In this document: piece by piece, positions 37,758 to 47,189 of the stretch
Layout: each line of letters starts with the position of its first letter
Position numbering within the stretch: the first letter of the stretch is position 1
Assembly: GCA_022818135.1 (NCBI GenBank)
Contig: JAFMSR010000005.1
Coordinates: 31,794,674 to 31,858,673, forward strand
Length of the DNA: 64,000 bases
Direction: 5' to 3'
DNA from: Saxidomus purpurata
Taxonomy: Eukaryota > Mollusca > Bivalvia > Venerida > Veneridae
Notes under the pieces: generated by a model
Seen by the model: the letters and a program-made list of their open reading frames with translations, nothing else
Databases searched by the model: none
Told to the model about the DNA's origin: nothing
Position numbers and translations under genes: made by a program

Positions 37758-38174
37758 TTTTGACTAAACTGTTTGAGATATTAATTTGAAAGTTTGAATA
37801 CTTGTTAACCATCATTATCCCCAAACATGGGCAGGAGAAGGTAATTCTGTCAAGGATTTTATTTGAATTATGGCCCTTTTTGACTTAGAAACTCAGTTAA
37901 AATTTTCATTTTTGTCCACTTGTTGACTTAACCATTTGAGATATTACTTTGAAAGTTGGTGTACTTATGTACCATCATGAGGCCTATCTGTAAGCAAAAG
38001 AAGATAACTCTGTGAAAATGTTTCTTGATTTGTACTTAGAAATACCTAGTTAAAGTCTTGCGTGCCCTTAACTGTCGAAGTTTTGTTTTATTGGCAAGCA
38101 CTAAAGAAGTTGAGCGCGCTGTCCTACTGACAGCTCTTGTTGAATAATATACCAGTCATCTCTTGAATATAATC

Positions 38175-38180
38175 TTTATT
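38175..38180 (-). promoter_or_regulatory. Polyadenylation signal of CRCP
   Basis: AATAAA on the - strand (tttatt on +), 178 nt beyond the CRCP stop codon. No poly(A) tract follows in the genome, which argues against the gene being a processed retrocopy. Confidence 0.55.
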
Positions 38181-38357
38181 TCATCAATCGAGTACAAACA
38201 TGATATACAAAATGTACATGTGAACTACCGGTACCTAGTATCAAGTACAAAATGACTGACATCATACAAACTAAACTAACTAGACAGTAACCAGACGCAG
38301 ACCCCTTTAAAAACCTTGTAATATTTCTTTTTATCAGATACATGAATTGGTATGAAG

Positions 38358-38762
38358 TTATCCCTGGTCTTCCTCTTCCATTTCTTCCTCCTCATCATCT
38401 CCCGGTAAATGTTCCTTAACAACATCTAACAATTCATATATCTGCTCTTCTGTTAAGCGTTCTTCGCTCTCTTCAACAATTAACTGAATTTCTACTGCCG
38501 TCTTTGGTCTCAAGTTCAACAACTGAATCTTTTCTGCCTTATTCAGTTTAAATGACTCTATAGCTTTCATGAAATTAGTGATAATTTCCGGCGACTGTTT
38601 AGCACATGCAGTGTTTTCAAGGTAATGCGTAATCTCGTATGAAATGGTAGCTAAGTTTGTTTGCCGTTTGCTTTGCTTACTTTGTCCTTTCTGCATATCA
38701 CTTAAAAGAGTAAGAACTTCGTAGTTACTCAGCATCCCTGATTTCACATTCTTTACCTCCAT
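38358..38762 (-). CDS. CRCP: DNA-directed RNA polymerase III subunit RPC9 (CRCP)
   Basis: A 134-residue protein starting MEVKNVKSGMLSNYEVLTLL. RPC9/CRCP forms the Pol III stalk with RPC8 in the nucleus and helps initiation of tRNA, 5S and U6 transcription; vertebrate CRCP was also described as a CGRP-receptor component. Strongly conserved blocks are LSNYEVLTLL, a central YEITHYLENTACAKQSPEII, LNKAEKIQLLNLRPKTAVEI and EESEERLTEEQIYELLDVV. The tail is acidic (DDEEEEMEEEDQG). Length matches the family. The frame is open upstream, but a splice acceptor (atttttcag, first exon base 38772) lies 10 nt before this ATG and the family starts MEVK, so 38762 is the start. The whole coding region is one exon, unlike the split vertebrate gene. 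See the micropeptide entry just upstream. Confidence 0.93.
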   Translation of the reverse strand: MEVKNVKSGMLSNYEVLTLLSDMQKGQSKQSKRQTNLATISYEITHYLENTACAKQSPEIITNFMKAIESFKLNKAEKIQLLNLRPKTAVEIQLIVEESEERLTEEQIYELLDVVKEHLPGDDEEEEMEEEDQG

Positions 38763-39002
38763 TTTCTTGAACCTGAAAAATGATTTCAAAGAAGATCTTT
38801 TACATGTAGATTCCTTTATCAAATGAAACTCTTAAATTCATGTAATTTTTAAGTTCTGATATTCTAAACAAAAAAATAAACTAAAGTACAAACGAACAAA
38901 GCAGGATAAGTTTAACTGTCTTTTATTACGATGGACGTATTGACTCAATCAGAGTCTTCATCAGGATGTAAGTTATGATACTGTTCATTTTCTGTATTGT
39001 TT

Positions 39003-39226
39003 GCTCACCTGGCACAAAGTGTGGAGCGGCAGGTCACTTGATTTTACATAGGCTTATATAGGGAAAACTTAAAAAACCACAAGGCCGGCGGGCAGAGCTT
39101 AGATATTTGGGATGTTACTTAGCATTGAGTAGTGGAACTCTACGAATTATGTTAAAATCATGACCCCTTGTATTAGAGCCAATGATAGTCAGGTGAGCGA
39201 TATAGGACCATCTTGGCCCTCTTGTT
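39003..39226 (+). mobile_element. Short family 1 element (~225 bp)
   Basis: GCTCACCTGGCACAAAG at the left, one degenerate 'aaaccacaaggc...agagctt' unit, and 'agtcaggtgagcgatatagg', accatcttggccct, CTTGTT at the right. It sits between the micropeptide exon and CRCP, inside the intron that would join them. Confidence 0.65.
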
Positions 39227-39255
39227 TTATAATACCAGTATAGCCATTTAACAAT

Positions 39256-39261
39256 TTTATT
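39256..39261 (-). promoter_or_regulatory. Candidate polyadenylation signal after the micropeptide exon
   Basis: AATAAA on the - strand, 41 nt past the micropeptide stop (39302-39304). If used, the micropeptide is a separate gene; if the donor at 39299 is used instead, this hexamer is intronic. Confidence 0.4.
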
Positions 39262-39301
39262 ACACTTCCAAAGTAACATCATTATTAAATTACAATTACC
39301 T

Positions 39302-39517
39302 TTATACTGTTATACCGTATTCGTCCTTTAAATATCTCACTGATGCGTAACGTCCAGCCAAAATTGTATAAACCCAACTTAGTATTACAACAGCAAACAG
39401 CAGCTGAAACAAAAAACATCACAATGAAATAGATATACAGAAATTATCATGTGAGGCAGAGTTCCAACTGCCTTCAATATTAAAAATTATACCAATGTAA
39501 TGCAAACTTACCTGCAT
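39302..39517 (-). CDS. Putative 35-residue single-span micropeptide, two exons
   Basis: Exon A ends ATG CAG|gtaagt (coding 39517-39512). A 108-bp intron ends ttttttgtttcag. Exon B (39403-39302) reads LLFAVVILSWVYTILAGRY then ASVRYLKDEYGITV and TAA. Together they encode 35 residues: a hydrophobic span at about residues 2-18, then a basic/polar tail, as in small integral membrane proteins (perhaps the SMIM27 kind; only a loose resemblance). Both splice sites are strong and the coding frame is intact. Upstream of the ATG the frame stays open to 39613, so a longer N-terminus is possible. Exon B also has a donor (AAAG|gtaatt at 39300/39299) 2 nt after the stop; splicing it to the CRCP acceptor would put the CRCP ATG 12 nt downstream of the TAA, in the same frame. 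A CRE-like TGACGTAA around 39633-39640 may be promoter. Confidence 0.45.
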
Positions 39518-40329
39518 GCTTATAAATATGTGAGAAGTTAAAATAGTTTCTGTCACCAAAACAGAAAAATTGTCACAAGATGAAAATGAAAATTTAAAAG
39601 AGAGATGCAACAAGCTCAGGAATCTTTATTACGTCACAAATTGCAATGTCACATGATTGACATTTTAAGAAAGCAACAAAGTCACGGATATATTTGTCCG
39701 TGACAAAGTATATATTTCATACATTTATAATACTTCTTTTTCGCACAATCTTCCATGACTTGAAATTACTCTGATATCATTGAAACTCTCATATATCCAA
39801 CAATGAGCCCAAGTAACTTTGTACAAAATACAATGCTGGCTAGTACCTAAATTTAAACCAAAAGTCTAGGTAGCCAGATCCGGCTTCCAAGCCAATTCCC
39901 TTGCTACGAGTATAATTTCATCATGAAACATTCTCATTATCTTCACATATTAATACATTGCTTTAAGAGTCACACAGTATTTCATAGACTATAAAATAGT
40001 TATAGAATAACATATATATTCTTTCTCAAAATCATAATATCTAAAATCTGGTTTTATCCGAAACATACTCTATTTCTGAACTTAAAATGTGCTGGAACAT
40101 GTCGTCACAAAGCGAAACAGAATCAAACTACGTGTTTATAGAGATGTTTGAAGTCCACACTTACAAAGTTTAATATCCTTGAGACTGTTTTCTTACTAAA
40201 AACAAACATTTTTTAGTCTGCTATCATATATTTACACCAAATAATGACCAATTTTAATGCTTTACTCGGTTACATGTTTGTTGACATTTAACCGGAAGTA
40301 CACGAAATAGGCGAGTGTAAAACCTGTCC

Positions 40330-40770
40330 ATCCCCGTAACTTATACGGTTAACAGATTCACTGACCAGTACCCAGTGAGTTATGTTCACTGAGTACTACT
40401 TAGTAAGTAATATGTAAAATGAACATTACTTACGCCATTCAAAGTTTTTTTTCTCCACTGAACAGTACTCAATCGGTTATTATCGAAGTGAGTTCTACTC
40501 AGTAAGTAGCAGTTCGAGAGTTATTTTCGAAAAATAGTGTTCATTGAACATTACTCACGCCAGTAACGTTTTTTGAATGAACACTACTCAGAGAATATTG
40601 AAATGAATGCTTCTCACTGAGTAATGTTCAATGACCAATACTTCATAGTTCAATTCAGTGAGTACTTCTCAGTTAGCAGTATTCAGTGAGAAATGATCGT
40701 GTTCTTCTTGATGAACTTTGCTCGTTGTACAGTATTAACTGAGTAACATTTAATAGGCACTTCCCAGAAT
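40330..40770. repeat. Degenerate satellite of 'cagtgagtactactcagt' motifs
   Basis: The stretch is filled with variants of tcactgagtactact, cagtgagt and gaacattactcac in both orientations, spaced about 20-45 bp. It is strongly imperfect, so it is old or selected for dyad symmetry (actcagtgagt is itself palindromic). No gene. Confidence 0.65.
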
Positions 40771-41388
40771 TACATCCAGTTAGTAGATATTCGAAATTTC
40801 AGTATCTTCATTTAATATTTGAGAGGTGTTTACAAGCGCATTATTGAGCAAGTTCAATGTAAACCTTGATATTTTCAGCTTTGCCATTTTCAGACGATAC
40901 TTTTGATTGAGTAAAAATAAAGCTACTGCAATATTTGATGACATGTAACCGTTAGTATAGAAACGAATGGGTTGTCTATAAGACAACTACACGCCTAAGA
41001 CCACGTGACTTGTTACAGTTGTATAGTTTAAATGCATTCAGATGCGACAATAGCCATACTTTTTGCGTGCAATCCATGTATATAATTGTTAATTCACACA
41101 CTAAGAATAAACAAGTATAAACATTGTCATAGATTTCGCTCGTAAAGGTAGGTGGCGATTATTTATTTAACCGATTGATACGATTTTTTATTAGGGGTAC
41201 ATAATATGAAGTTATAGATTTAACATTGTTGAGTACATTGCGTAATAGATACAGTACGAGTTTGCTGGAAAAGTGTTTTCTTACAGCCATAAACCATAGG
41301 AGCTCAAGGATTATGCTTTTTCCGGCTTTGTTTTGTCTTTTTACATTTATCTAAGAACCAAGCTAACACAATATGATCTTATTTTCCC

Positions 41389-41474
41389 CGGATCTTAACT
41401 TTAATATTTTACCACTGAAGTACCCCGGTAGTTTACCGGGTACTTCAGTGGTAAAATATGAAAGTTAAGATCCG
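41389..41474. repeat. Near-perfect 86-bp hairpin
   Basis: Arms CGGATCTTAACTTT, ATATTTTACCACTGAAGTAC, CCCGGTA and their reverse complement enclose a loop of a few bases; I count one mismatch and one bulge over ~40 bp. Probably a foldback or MITE remnant; a transcribed hairpin of this size could also be a small-RNA source. Confidence 0.75.
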
Positions 41475-41505
41475 CCCACAATCACGGACCTATGTACTGT
41501 ACTTA

Positions 41506-42083
41506 CTAAGTATAAGTTGGTGTTTATTAAGTCAAATTTTAAAGAAACCTTAAGGGAGCGAGCGGTAGCGAATTTACTTACTTAGTGTTCGCATAGCCAC
41601 CGGCATGAATTGTGGACGGAGTTAAAGTGTTTCCTATCAAGAGCGAACTCTTAATAAATTAAGTGATTTCAGAAGTTAGCTTTAATAAAAAAGAAAAACG
41701 TTTATTTGAAAATGGGGTAAAACACTAAATACATATAGGTCCTACATGTAGGCTAAGCTAGGCTTTTGCACTTTTTTATAACATTGCCAAAAAACCTCCT
41801 GGGTGGACTGAGTAACCTAGGAGACTTGGTAATCTAAACTTTTCTACACCCCCCCCCCCACACACACACACACACGCATGGCCATAATAGTCAGTTATGA
41901 CAGTTAGCCATTATCAGAGATGATGAGGTCATGTCGTAGGCTATGCAAAAGGTCAAATTAGGTTAAACGCTAAGTAAGTTAAGAGTTCATTAAGTCAAAT
42001 TTTAACAATAAAGAAATCCCGGTCGCTCGCTCCCTTTCTTAATTGTTAAAATTTGACTTAATAAACACTAACTTATACTTAGA
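41506..42083. mobile_element. Foldback element with nested inverted repeats
   Basis: The left ~55 bp (taagtataagttggtgttta, ttaagtcaaattttaa, gggagcgagcgg) reappear inverted at 42083 back to 42028. Inside the right end a second hairpin (41989-42062) has 28-bp arms, ATTAAGTCAAATTTTAACAA and its complement, around a GC-rich loop (ggtcgctcgctccc). Such stacked inverted repeats are typical of foldback DNA transposons (inference). Confidence 0.55.
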
Positions 42084-42461
42084 AACATAATGCGCTTTAC
42101 ATCTACACGTTTTCTGCACAGTGAACGAAATTTTCGTGACGATGAAATATTCTCAAGTATGATCATATCATCTCTAACCAAAATCGAGGTAAATGTTACA
42201 CTGCCAGGTTAAAAGACACAATATGCATTCGGAAACAAATTTTGTCTTTGATCACTGTGAATAAAAATCATTTGCAGATGAAATGAACACAAGTTCTTGC
42301 ATGGGGATTGTAAGTTGCTCCGTCATTGTTTATAGCACGTGCAAAACATGCAGTTATAAGACATCAGTAAATTTCATTTATACAACCGTAAGATGGCACT
42401 TTTTCAATAGCTTTGCTTGGATCATATATATTGGACGAGTACACAGCTGTTAAACGCATAT

Positions 42462-42790
42462 TAGATGGGGCGCTAGCTGCGTCCAATATAGATCAGTTAA
42501 ATAACGTGCCGGACTTATAATCAAGAGATCGCAGATTCGACCCCCGCTCCTCCACTGACATAACTAATGGTCTTTCGGATGAAACCTAAAGCCGATGTCC
42601 GATGTATCGGTGCTGTACACTGGGTATGTTAAAGAACCAGCAGGTGTCTCTGGAACGGGGCGCGTTCTCACGGTATCTTGCACTATCCCCCGAAACGTAA
42701 GGCAACTAAAAAGCACTCATAGGGCCACTGATCATAAGGATTATTCGGTACCAACGATTTGATTTTGAGCAAATTTTATAAAGGTCCGTC
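42462..42790 (+). mobile_element. tRNA-derived SINE with a metazoan central domain
   Basis: The head reads like a degenerate tRNA: box A-like 'tagatcagttaaataacgtg', then 'ccggacttataatcaagaga' and box B-like cagattcgaccccc. It is followed by 'tctttcggatgaaacctaaa', 'gtgctgtacactgggtatgt' and taaagaacc, matching the conserved core of widespread animal SINEs (the MetaSINE type, as I recall it). The tail is variable. Confidence 0.65.
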
Positions 42791-43496
42791 CATAAGAGCA
42801 ACTATGTTAGCTTGTATTTGTGGATGAGACCTCCCGGTACCAACGATGAAACTAAAATACATACATAGTTCAGATAGGTTTTGAAGCTGTGTACGGGTCC
42901 AATAGAATCAGCTTGTATACAACAATGTATAATTATCTCTTCGTTTCACACCACCAGGTAATGAACTTCCAGTAAATATGACAATTATCTTGAGGTAGCT
43001 ATCATAATTATCATGTAATTATGAGAATGTTTGATCGTTATATTTTCATCTGACGTTTGTAATAATACTTACATGTATATTACCTGCTCAGACGATTTAA
43101 AGATCTTAAGATGTTGGTTTTGATTTATAGAAGTCAAGGTGGTTTGAAGATGTGTTTGTACAGAAGTTAATGTGAGAACATTTTTTTTCTTAAAAAGAAG
43201 TTAAAGTGTAAATATGTTTTTAAAGAAAGCTTAGGTGTGAAGATGTTTTAGTGCACCTGAGCACAACGTGTTTTATCAACAACAACAACAACCTTTATTT
43301 GCGTTAAACATTTTACAAAAATGTTATAGCAACACTGGTATGATAATTGGAATGATCACGTGAAAACAAATAGTATGTATATAAATATTTTTGAGTAGCA
43401 TTACATGTAATTGAACCTGAACTTAACTGATGAACAACAATTATGCTGAATATTTGTTCAAAAGGAGATCTCTTTTTTACAAATATGTCGAAACAA

Positions 43497-44764
43497 TTGA
43501 TCCCGCCCAGGGTGTCACTTGGCTTTACATAGGTCTTTATATGAAAAAACTTTAAAAAAATCTTCTCCAAAACCATTAGTGTACCTCTAATAATGTTGCT
43601 GAAATCATGTCCAGCAGGTCAAAATTGAGCCTGCCAAAGGTGTCACTTGACTTTACATAGGTTTCTATAGGAAAAAACTTTAAAAATATTCTCCAAAACC
43701 ACAAGGTCTAAAGCTAAGATATTTAGTATACAGCATTGTCTAGTCGAATTCTCGACTTCTACCAAATTTGTTTAAATCTTGCCCCTGGGGTCAAAATTGG
43801 TCCCGCTCAGGGGTCATTTGTTTTGCATATGCATTATTAACATGTAAAGAACCTTAAAAAAACTTCGGAAACAACAAGGTCTAGAGCTATGATATTTGCT
43901 GTGTAGTATAGTCTAGTGGACCTCTGCAAACTATGTTCAAAGATTGTCCCTGGTGCCATATTGTCCCTGCCCGGGGGTCACTTGTTTTACAAACACATGG
44001 GAAAACTTTTAAAAATCTCCAACAACAAGGCCTTGAGCTTAGATATTTTTGGTATGTAGCATTGTCTAGTGGTCCTCTACAATGATTGTTCAAATCTTTT
44101 AACCCAGGCCCGCCGGAGAGGGGTCCTTGTCTGTATATAGAGTTATAGGAAAAACCAAGCTTTCAATGAATTAGTATAGCAACCAGCGGCTTACCAAGCA
44201 ACCACTGACTTCCTTAGCAACCAGTGATTTGGAACAAGTGATTTCCTTAGCAACAAGTACCTACCTTAGCAAACAGAGACTTACCTTTCGAATAAGTGAC
44301 TTCCTTAGCAGCCAATGACTTCCTTAACAACCAGTGACTTCTTTAGCAATGAATGACTTTCCATAGGAACAAATGACTTACTGAGCAACCGTCGGCTTCC
44401 CAAACAATCGGCGACTTTCCCAAGCAACCAGTGACTTACTAAGCAATTGAGCGGTGGTGTAGAGGTTAAGGTGCTCATCCAGCATATTGCAGGTTCAAAC
44501 CCCACTGAGTCACGACTGTACCTTATGAAATGACACCTCTCACACCAGTACTGGCTTTTCCAAGAAGCAGACTGGAGAGTGACTCGATTAGCTTCAAGCT
44601 TTCTTCACTGCCCCTAGTAGCTGGTGACTTTCAGTGACTTCTTTCACAACCAGTGACTTTCCCTAGCAACCGGTGACTTCCTGAGCAACTACTGACTCGT
44701 GACTTCCTTAGGTAAGTGTAGTGTTACTCAGGTGAGTGATATTGGGCCATCATGGTCCTCTTAT
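43497..44764 (+). mobile_element. Family 1 element, ~1.27 kb, 5'-truncated, with minisatellite
   Basis: Units 'gggtcaaaattg', 'cacaaggtctaaagct' and 'ttagtatacagcattgtcta' are followed at 44155-44720 by the ~20-bp 'agtgacttccttagcaacc' minisatellite, then 'actcaggtgagtgatattgg', gccatcatggtcct, CTTAT. The terminal hairpin is decaying. A SINE (44449-44600) is inserted in the minisatellite. Confidence 0.65.
44449..44600 (+). mobile_element. tRNA-derived SINE, copy 1
   Basis: Head 'agcggtggtgtagaggttaa' with box B-like caggttcaaaccccac, then 'tatgaaatgacacctctcac', 'agtactggcttttccaagaa' and gcagac. It matches 61639-61795. The body beyond the box B makes it a SINE and not a tRNA gene. Confidence 0.7.
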
Positions 44765-45465
44765 TTATAGATGTTAAGATGTGAAGATGTGAAGATGATT
44801 TTTATAGAAATTAAATGGCAGGATGGTGCCACGAGTGAGTGAAATACAAATAACACAAAATCTGCACAATTGTTGCTTGAATTTATTTCTTTAGTCTTCA
44901 TAATAAATATACATATTCAGATCAATGTTAATATCACTGTATTTTACACTGGGAACTATCTCTTTAAAATCTTGTAGTCAATGTTAATGGGACCCAAGTC
45001 TTACAATCAAACAAACAGAAGCTGAACTATAAGACAGTATATGTAGCATATCCTTTGTGAAAACAATCAGAGTCAAATTGAACTGAATTAAAAATAAGCA
45101 TACAACTATCCTCATAAGTCATCCTTTTGTCCTTTAGTTGTCACTACAAAAAGCTAACAACAAAAACTGTCTGTAAACATTGAAGCCGTCATTACAACGG
45201 ACTTTTGAGATTTTGGCTTTATAATAGAACCATTAGTTGCAATATGACCAGCAAGTCAGTGACACTGGGGAAAATGGAATTCTGACAAAATACTCAAAAA
45301 CTAGTATTCTTGCATATTTTGAACACACAATATTTCAAAATTTCAGTTGGTTATGTCTATTAAATACAAAACTACAGCATTCTGAATAGGTATTCCTAAG
45401 GCATCATTGTTTACTCGAAAAATGACAATAATTTACATGGGTAGTAAAATATTGTGAGGATCGTT

Positions 45466-45893
45466 TTTGTGACGCCCTTCGGAGAAAAGGCAATTCATAG
45501 GAATCACTTTGTCCGTCTGTCACACAAACTTAACGTTGGCTATAACTTAAACATTTCTTAAGATTTCTTCATCTAACTTTCAAATAGCATTGCTTATGAC
45601 ATAAGGGGTGATGCTGCCAAATTTTGTAGGTCAAGGTCATATTTGACAGAGTTTTTTGTACTTAGATGTTGGCTATAAATTTGCCATTTCTTAAGATTTC
45701 TTCATCAAATTTTTAAATTGCATTGCTTATGACAGGAGTTTCATGATGCCGCCAAATTTTGATGGGTCAAGCTCATATTTGGCAGAGTTATGCCCCTTTT
45801 TGTACTTAGATTTTGTCACAAAATTATTAGTTATTCTGACAAAGCGTACGAGGGTGACACAAGTGTTCTACTGAACACCCATCTAGTCTAATA
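45466..45893 (+). mobile_element. Helitron-like element 'family 4'
   Basis: From 'gtgacgcccttcggagaaaa' through two ~125-bp units ('aagatttcttcatc', 'gcattgcttatgac') to the hairpin GTGTTCTACTGAACAC followed by CCATCTAG|T. The 3' end follows the hairpin-then-CTAG-T rule. A second copy of only the 3' end lies at 52135-52195. Confidence 0.6.
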
Positions 45894-46548
45894 GTTTTAT
45901 TCTTTTTTGGTTGCCAAATATATACATTTTTGTACTCAATATCTTGTGAAATATTCTATGTAATCTTTCCACAATATGCTTTTTTCATAAGGTATCACCA
46001 AAATAACCAAAAAGAATCATTTTAAAGTGCTATTGCCATGACAATGGTCATCTTGAATTTCGTAACCAAAATTATGCTTGTGTTTAAAAAAATACAGTTG
46101 CTATCAGTTTTGTATTTCAAGAGGGTGACAAAAATATATATATTTTATGTAGTTTTCAGTCAACTACTGTCCAATAATGTAAGAAATTTCAAACAGCAAG
46201 CTATTACACAATCTTCCCCAAAATACATGCAAGAGTTTTGGGACTTGATACTGTAACTTAGTACAATAATTCCAAACACATGTGTTAAGTTTTTACTAAG
46301 TATCTGTAAAAATTTTGGAGATAGAAATTTGCACATAAACATTTTAGTCCATAAAGGGCGAAAATTTGTCAAAAAAGAGTAATAGGTTACACATCAGATG
46401 ATCTGATCATGTTTAATAACTTCTTGTAAGTCTTAAAGTAGATTTAAAGCTATTCTGGGAGATATGTCTTTGCGTGCAAATGTTTACCAAAAGTGTGACA
46501 ACTACAACAGGGCTAGTAGAATATTTTGAAAATGTAAACCATGAAACT

Positions 46549-46669
46549 GATAACCCTCAGACAGGTGTGATAACCCTCAGACAGGTGTGACAACCCTCAG
46601 ACAGGTGTGACAACCCTCAGACAGGTGTGATAACCCTCAGACAGGTGTGACAACCCTCAGACAGGTGTA
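46549..46669. repeat. 20-bp minisatellite, six copies
   Basis: Six near-identical copies of acaggtgtgataaccctcag in tandem, differing only at gtgata/gtgaca. They lie about 420-540 nt beyond the INIP stop, so they could fall in a long INIP 3'UTR. Confidence 0.9.
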
Positions 46670-47087
46670 ATTCTCTCTCCCTATTCCCATCAAACCTTTG
46701 CCTGCTCACTTTTGTCCCTTTCTTCCACATGCTCACACAACTTTTAAAGTTTGAGACTTCAACAGTCCGGTAAACAGGTGTTCGTATAGCATTATACTTG
46801 GTCAATTTGTGTAACATAATTTACATCAAACTTCAACTGTTAGTTACTTTAATCTTTAAATTATAATAGATAACAAAGCATACAAAAAAATAATGTAAAA
46901 AATGTACACGTTTGTAAGTCTCTGACTTCAATTATTGCACACTTGCTTAACTTCACAATACAGGTCAACATGCTCCTGTATCTCATTACTGTTCATATCG
47001 TTATATATGACATGGACCTTTGTTTGATCTGTCTTTAGAACCTACACTTTCAGTTGCTGTTCAAACCTTCTCTAGTGACATGTGTAA

Positions 47088-47189
47088 TTATGTCCTTGCT
47101 CCTTCGAATCTCGGTAAGACAGGTAAGATAAGATTTCCAAAAGATGAGTCTTGAGTGATGAAGTAGCCTACTGAGTTGGCGTTGGCATG
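47088..47189 (-). CDS. INIP: INIP exon 5 (terminal)
   Basis: Acceptor ctctgtattacag, then HANANSVGYFITQDSS continuing FGNLILPVLPRFEGART and TAA at 47088-47090. It carries the conserved C-terminal block of SOSS-C. Confidence 0.95.
   Translation of the reverse strand, partial: HANANSVGYFITQDSSFGNLILPVLPRFEGART

Larger units (their letters stand above)
35640..38141 (+). mobile_element. Family 3 element, copy 2, with two elements nested inside
   Basis: Starts 'cctttcgaagaaaaggggag' and ends with CTGTCCTACTGACAG and CTCTTGTT, like 17675-18462. Its body is split by a family 1 element (35853-36596) and by a complete family 2 element (36857-37757). The split host text resumes on each side (for example 'acatcaacagacaagggtac' after 36596 and 'tgactaaactgtttgagata' after 37757). 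Confidence 0.7.

Noticed and set aside
38358..38762. CRCP as a processed retrocopy because it has one coding exon
   Set aside because: No genomic poly(A) tract, an intact frame, a splice acceptor just before the ATG and a polyadenylation signal at 38175-38180 argue for the real gene.
38358..38822. Longer 154-residue start for CRCP (MIKESTCKRSS...)
   Set aside because: The extension crosses a splice acceptor 10 nt before the MEVK start, which is the family's normal N-terminus; the extra codons are intronic.
44449..44520. Possible tRNA genes (also at 61639-61712 and 42488-42560)
   Set aside because: Box A/B-like sequences are present, but no proper acceptor stem closes and the similarity between copies continues for ~80 bp beyond: SINE heads, not tRNAs.
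46549..46669. CRISPR-like array
   Set aside because: Repeats are directly adjacent without spacers, in a eukaryotic genome; an ordinary minisatellite.
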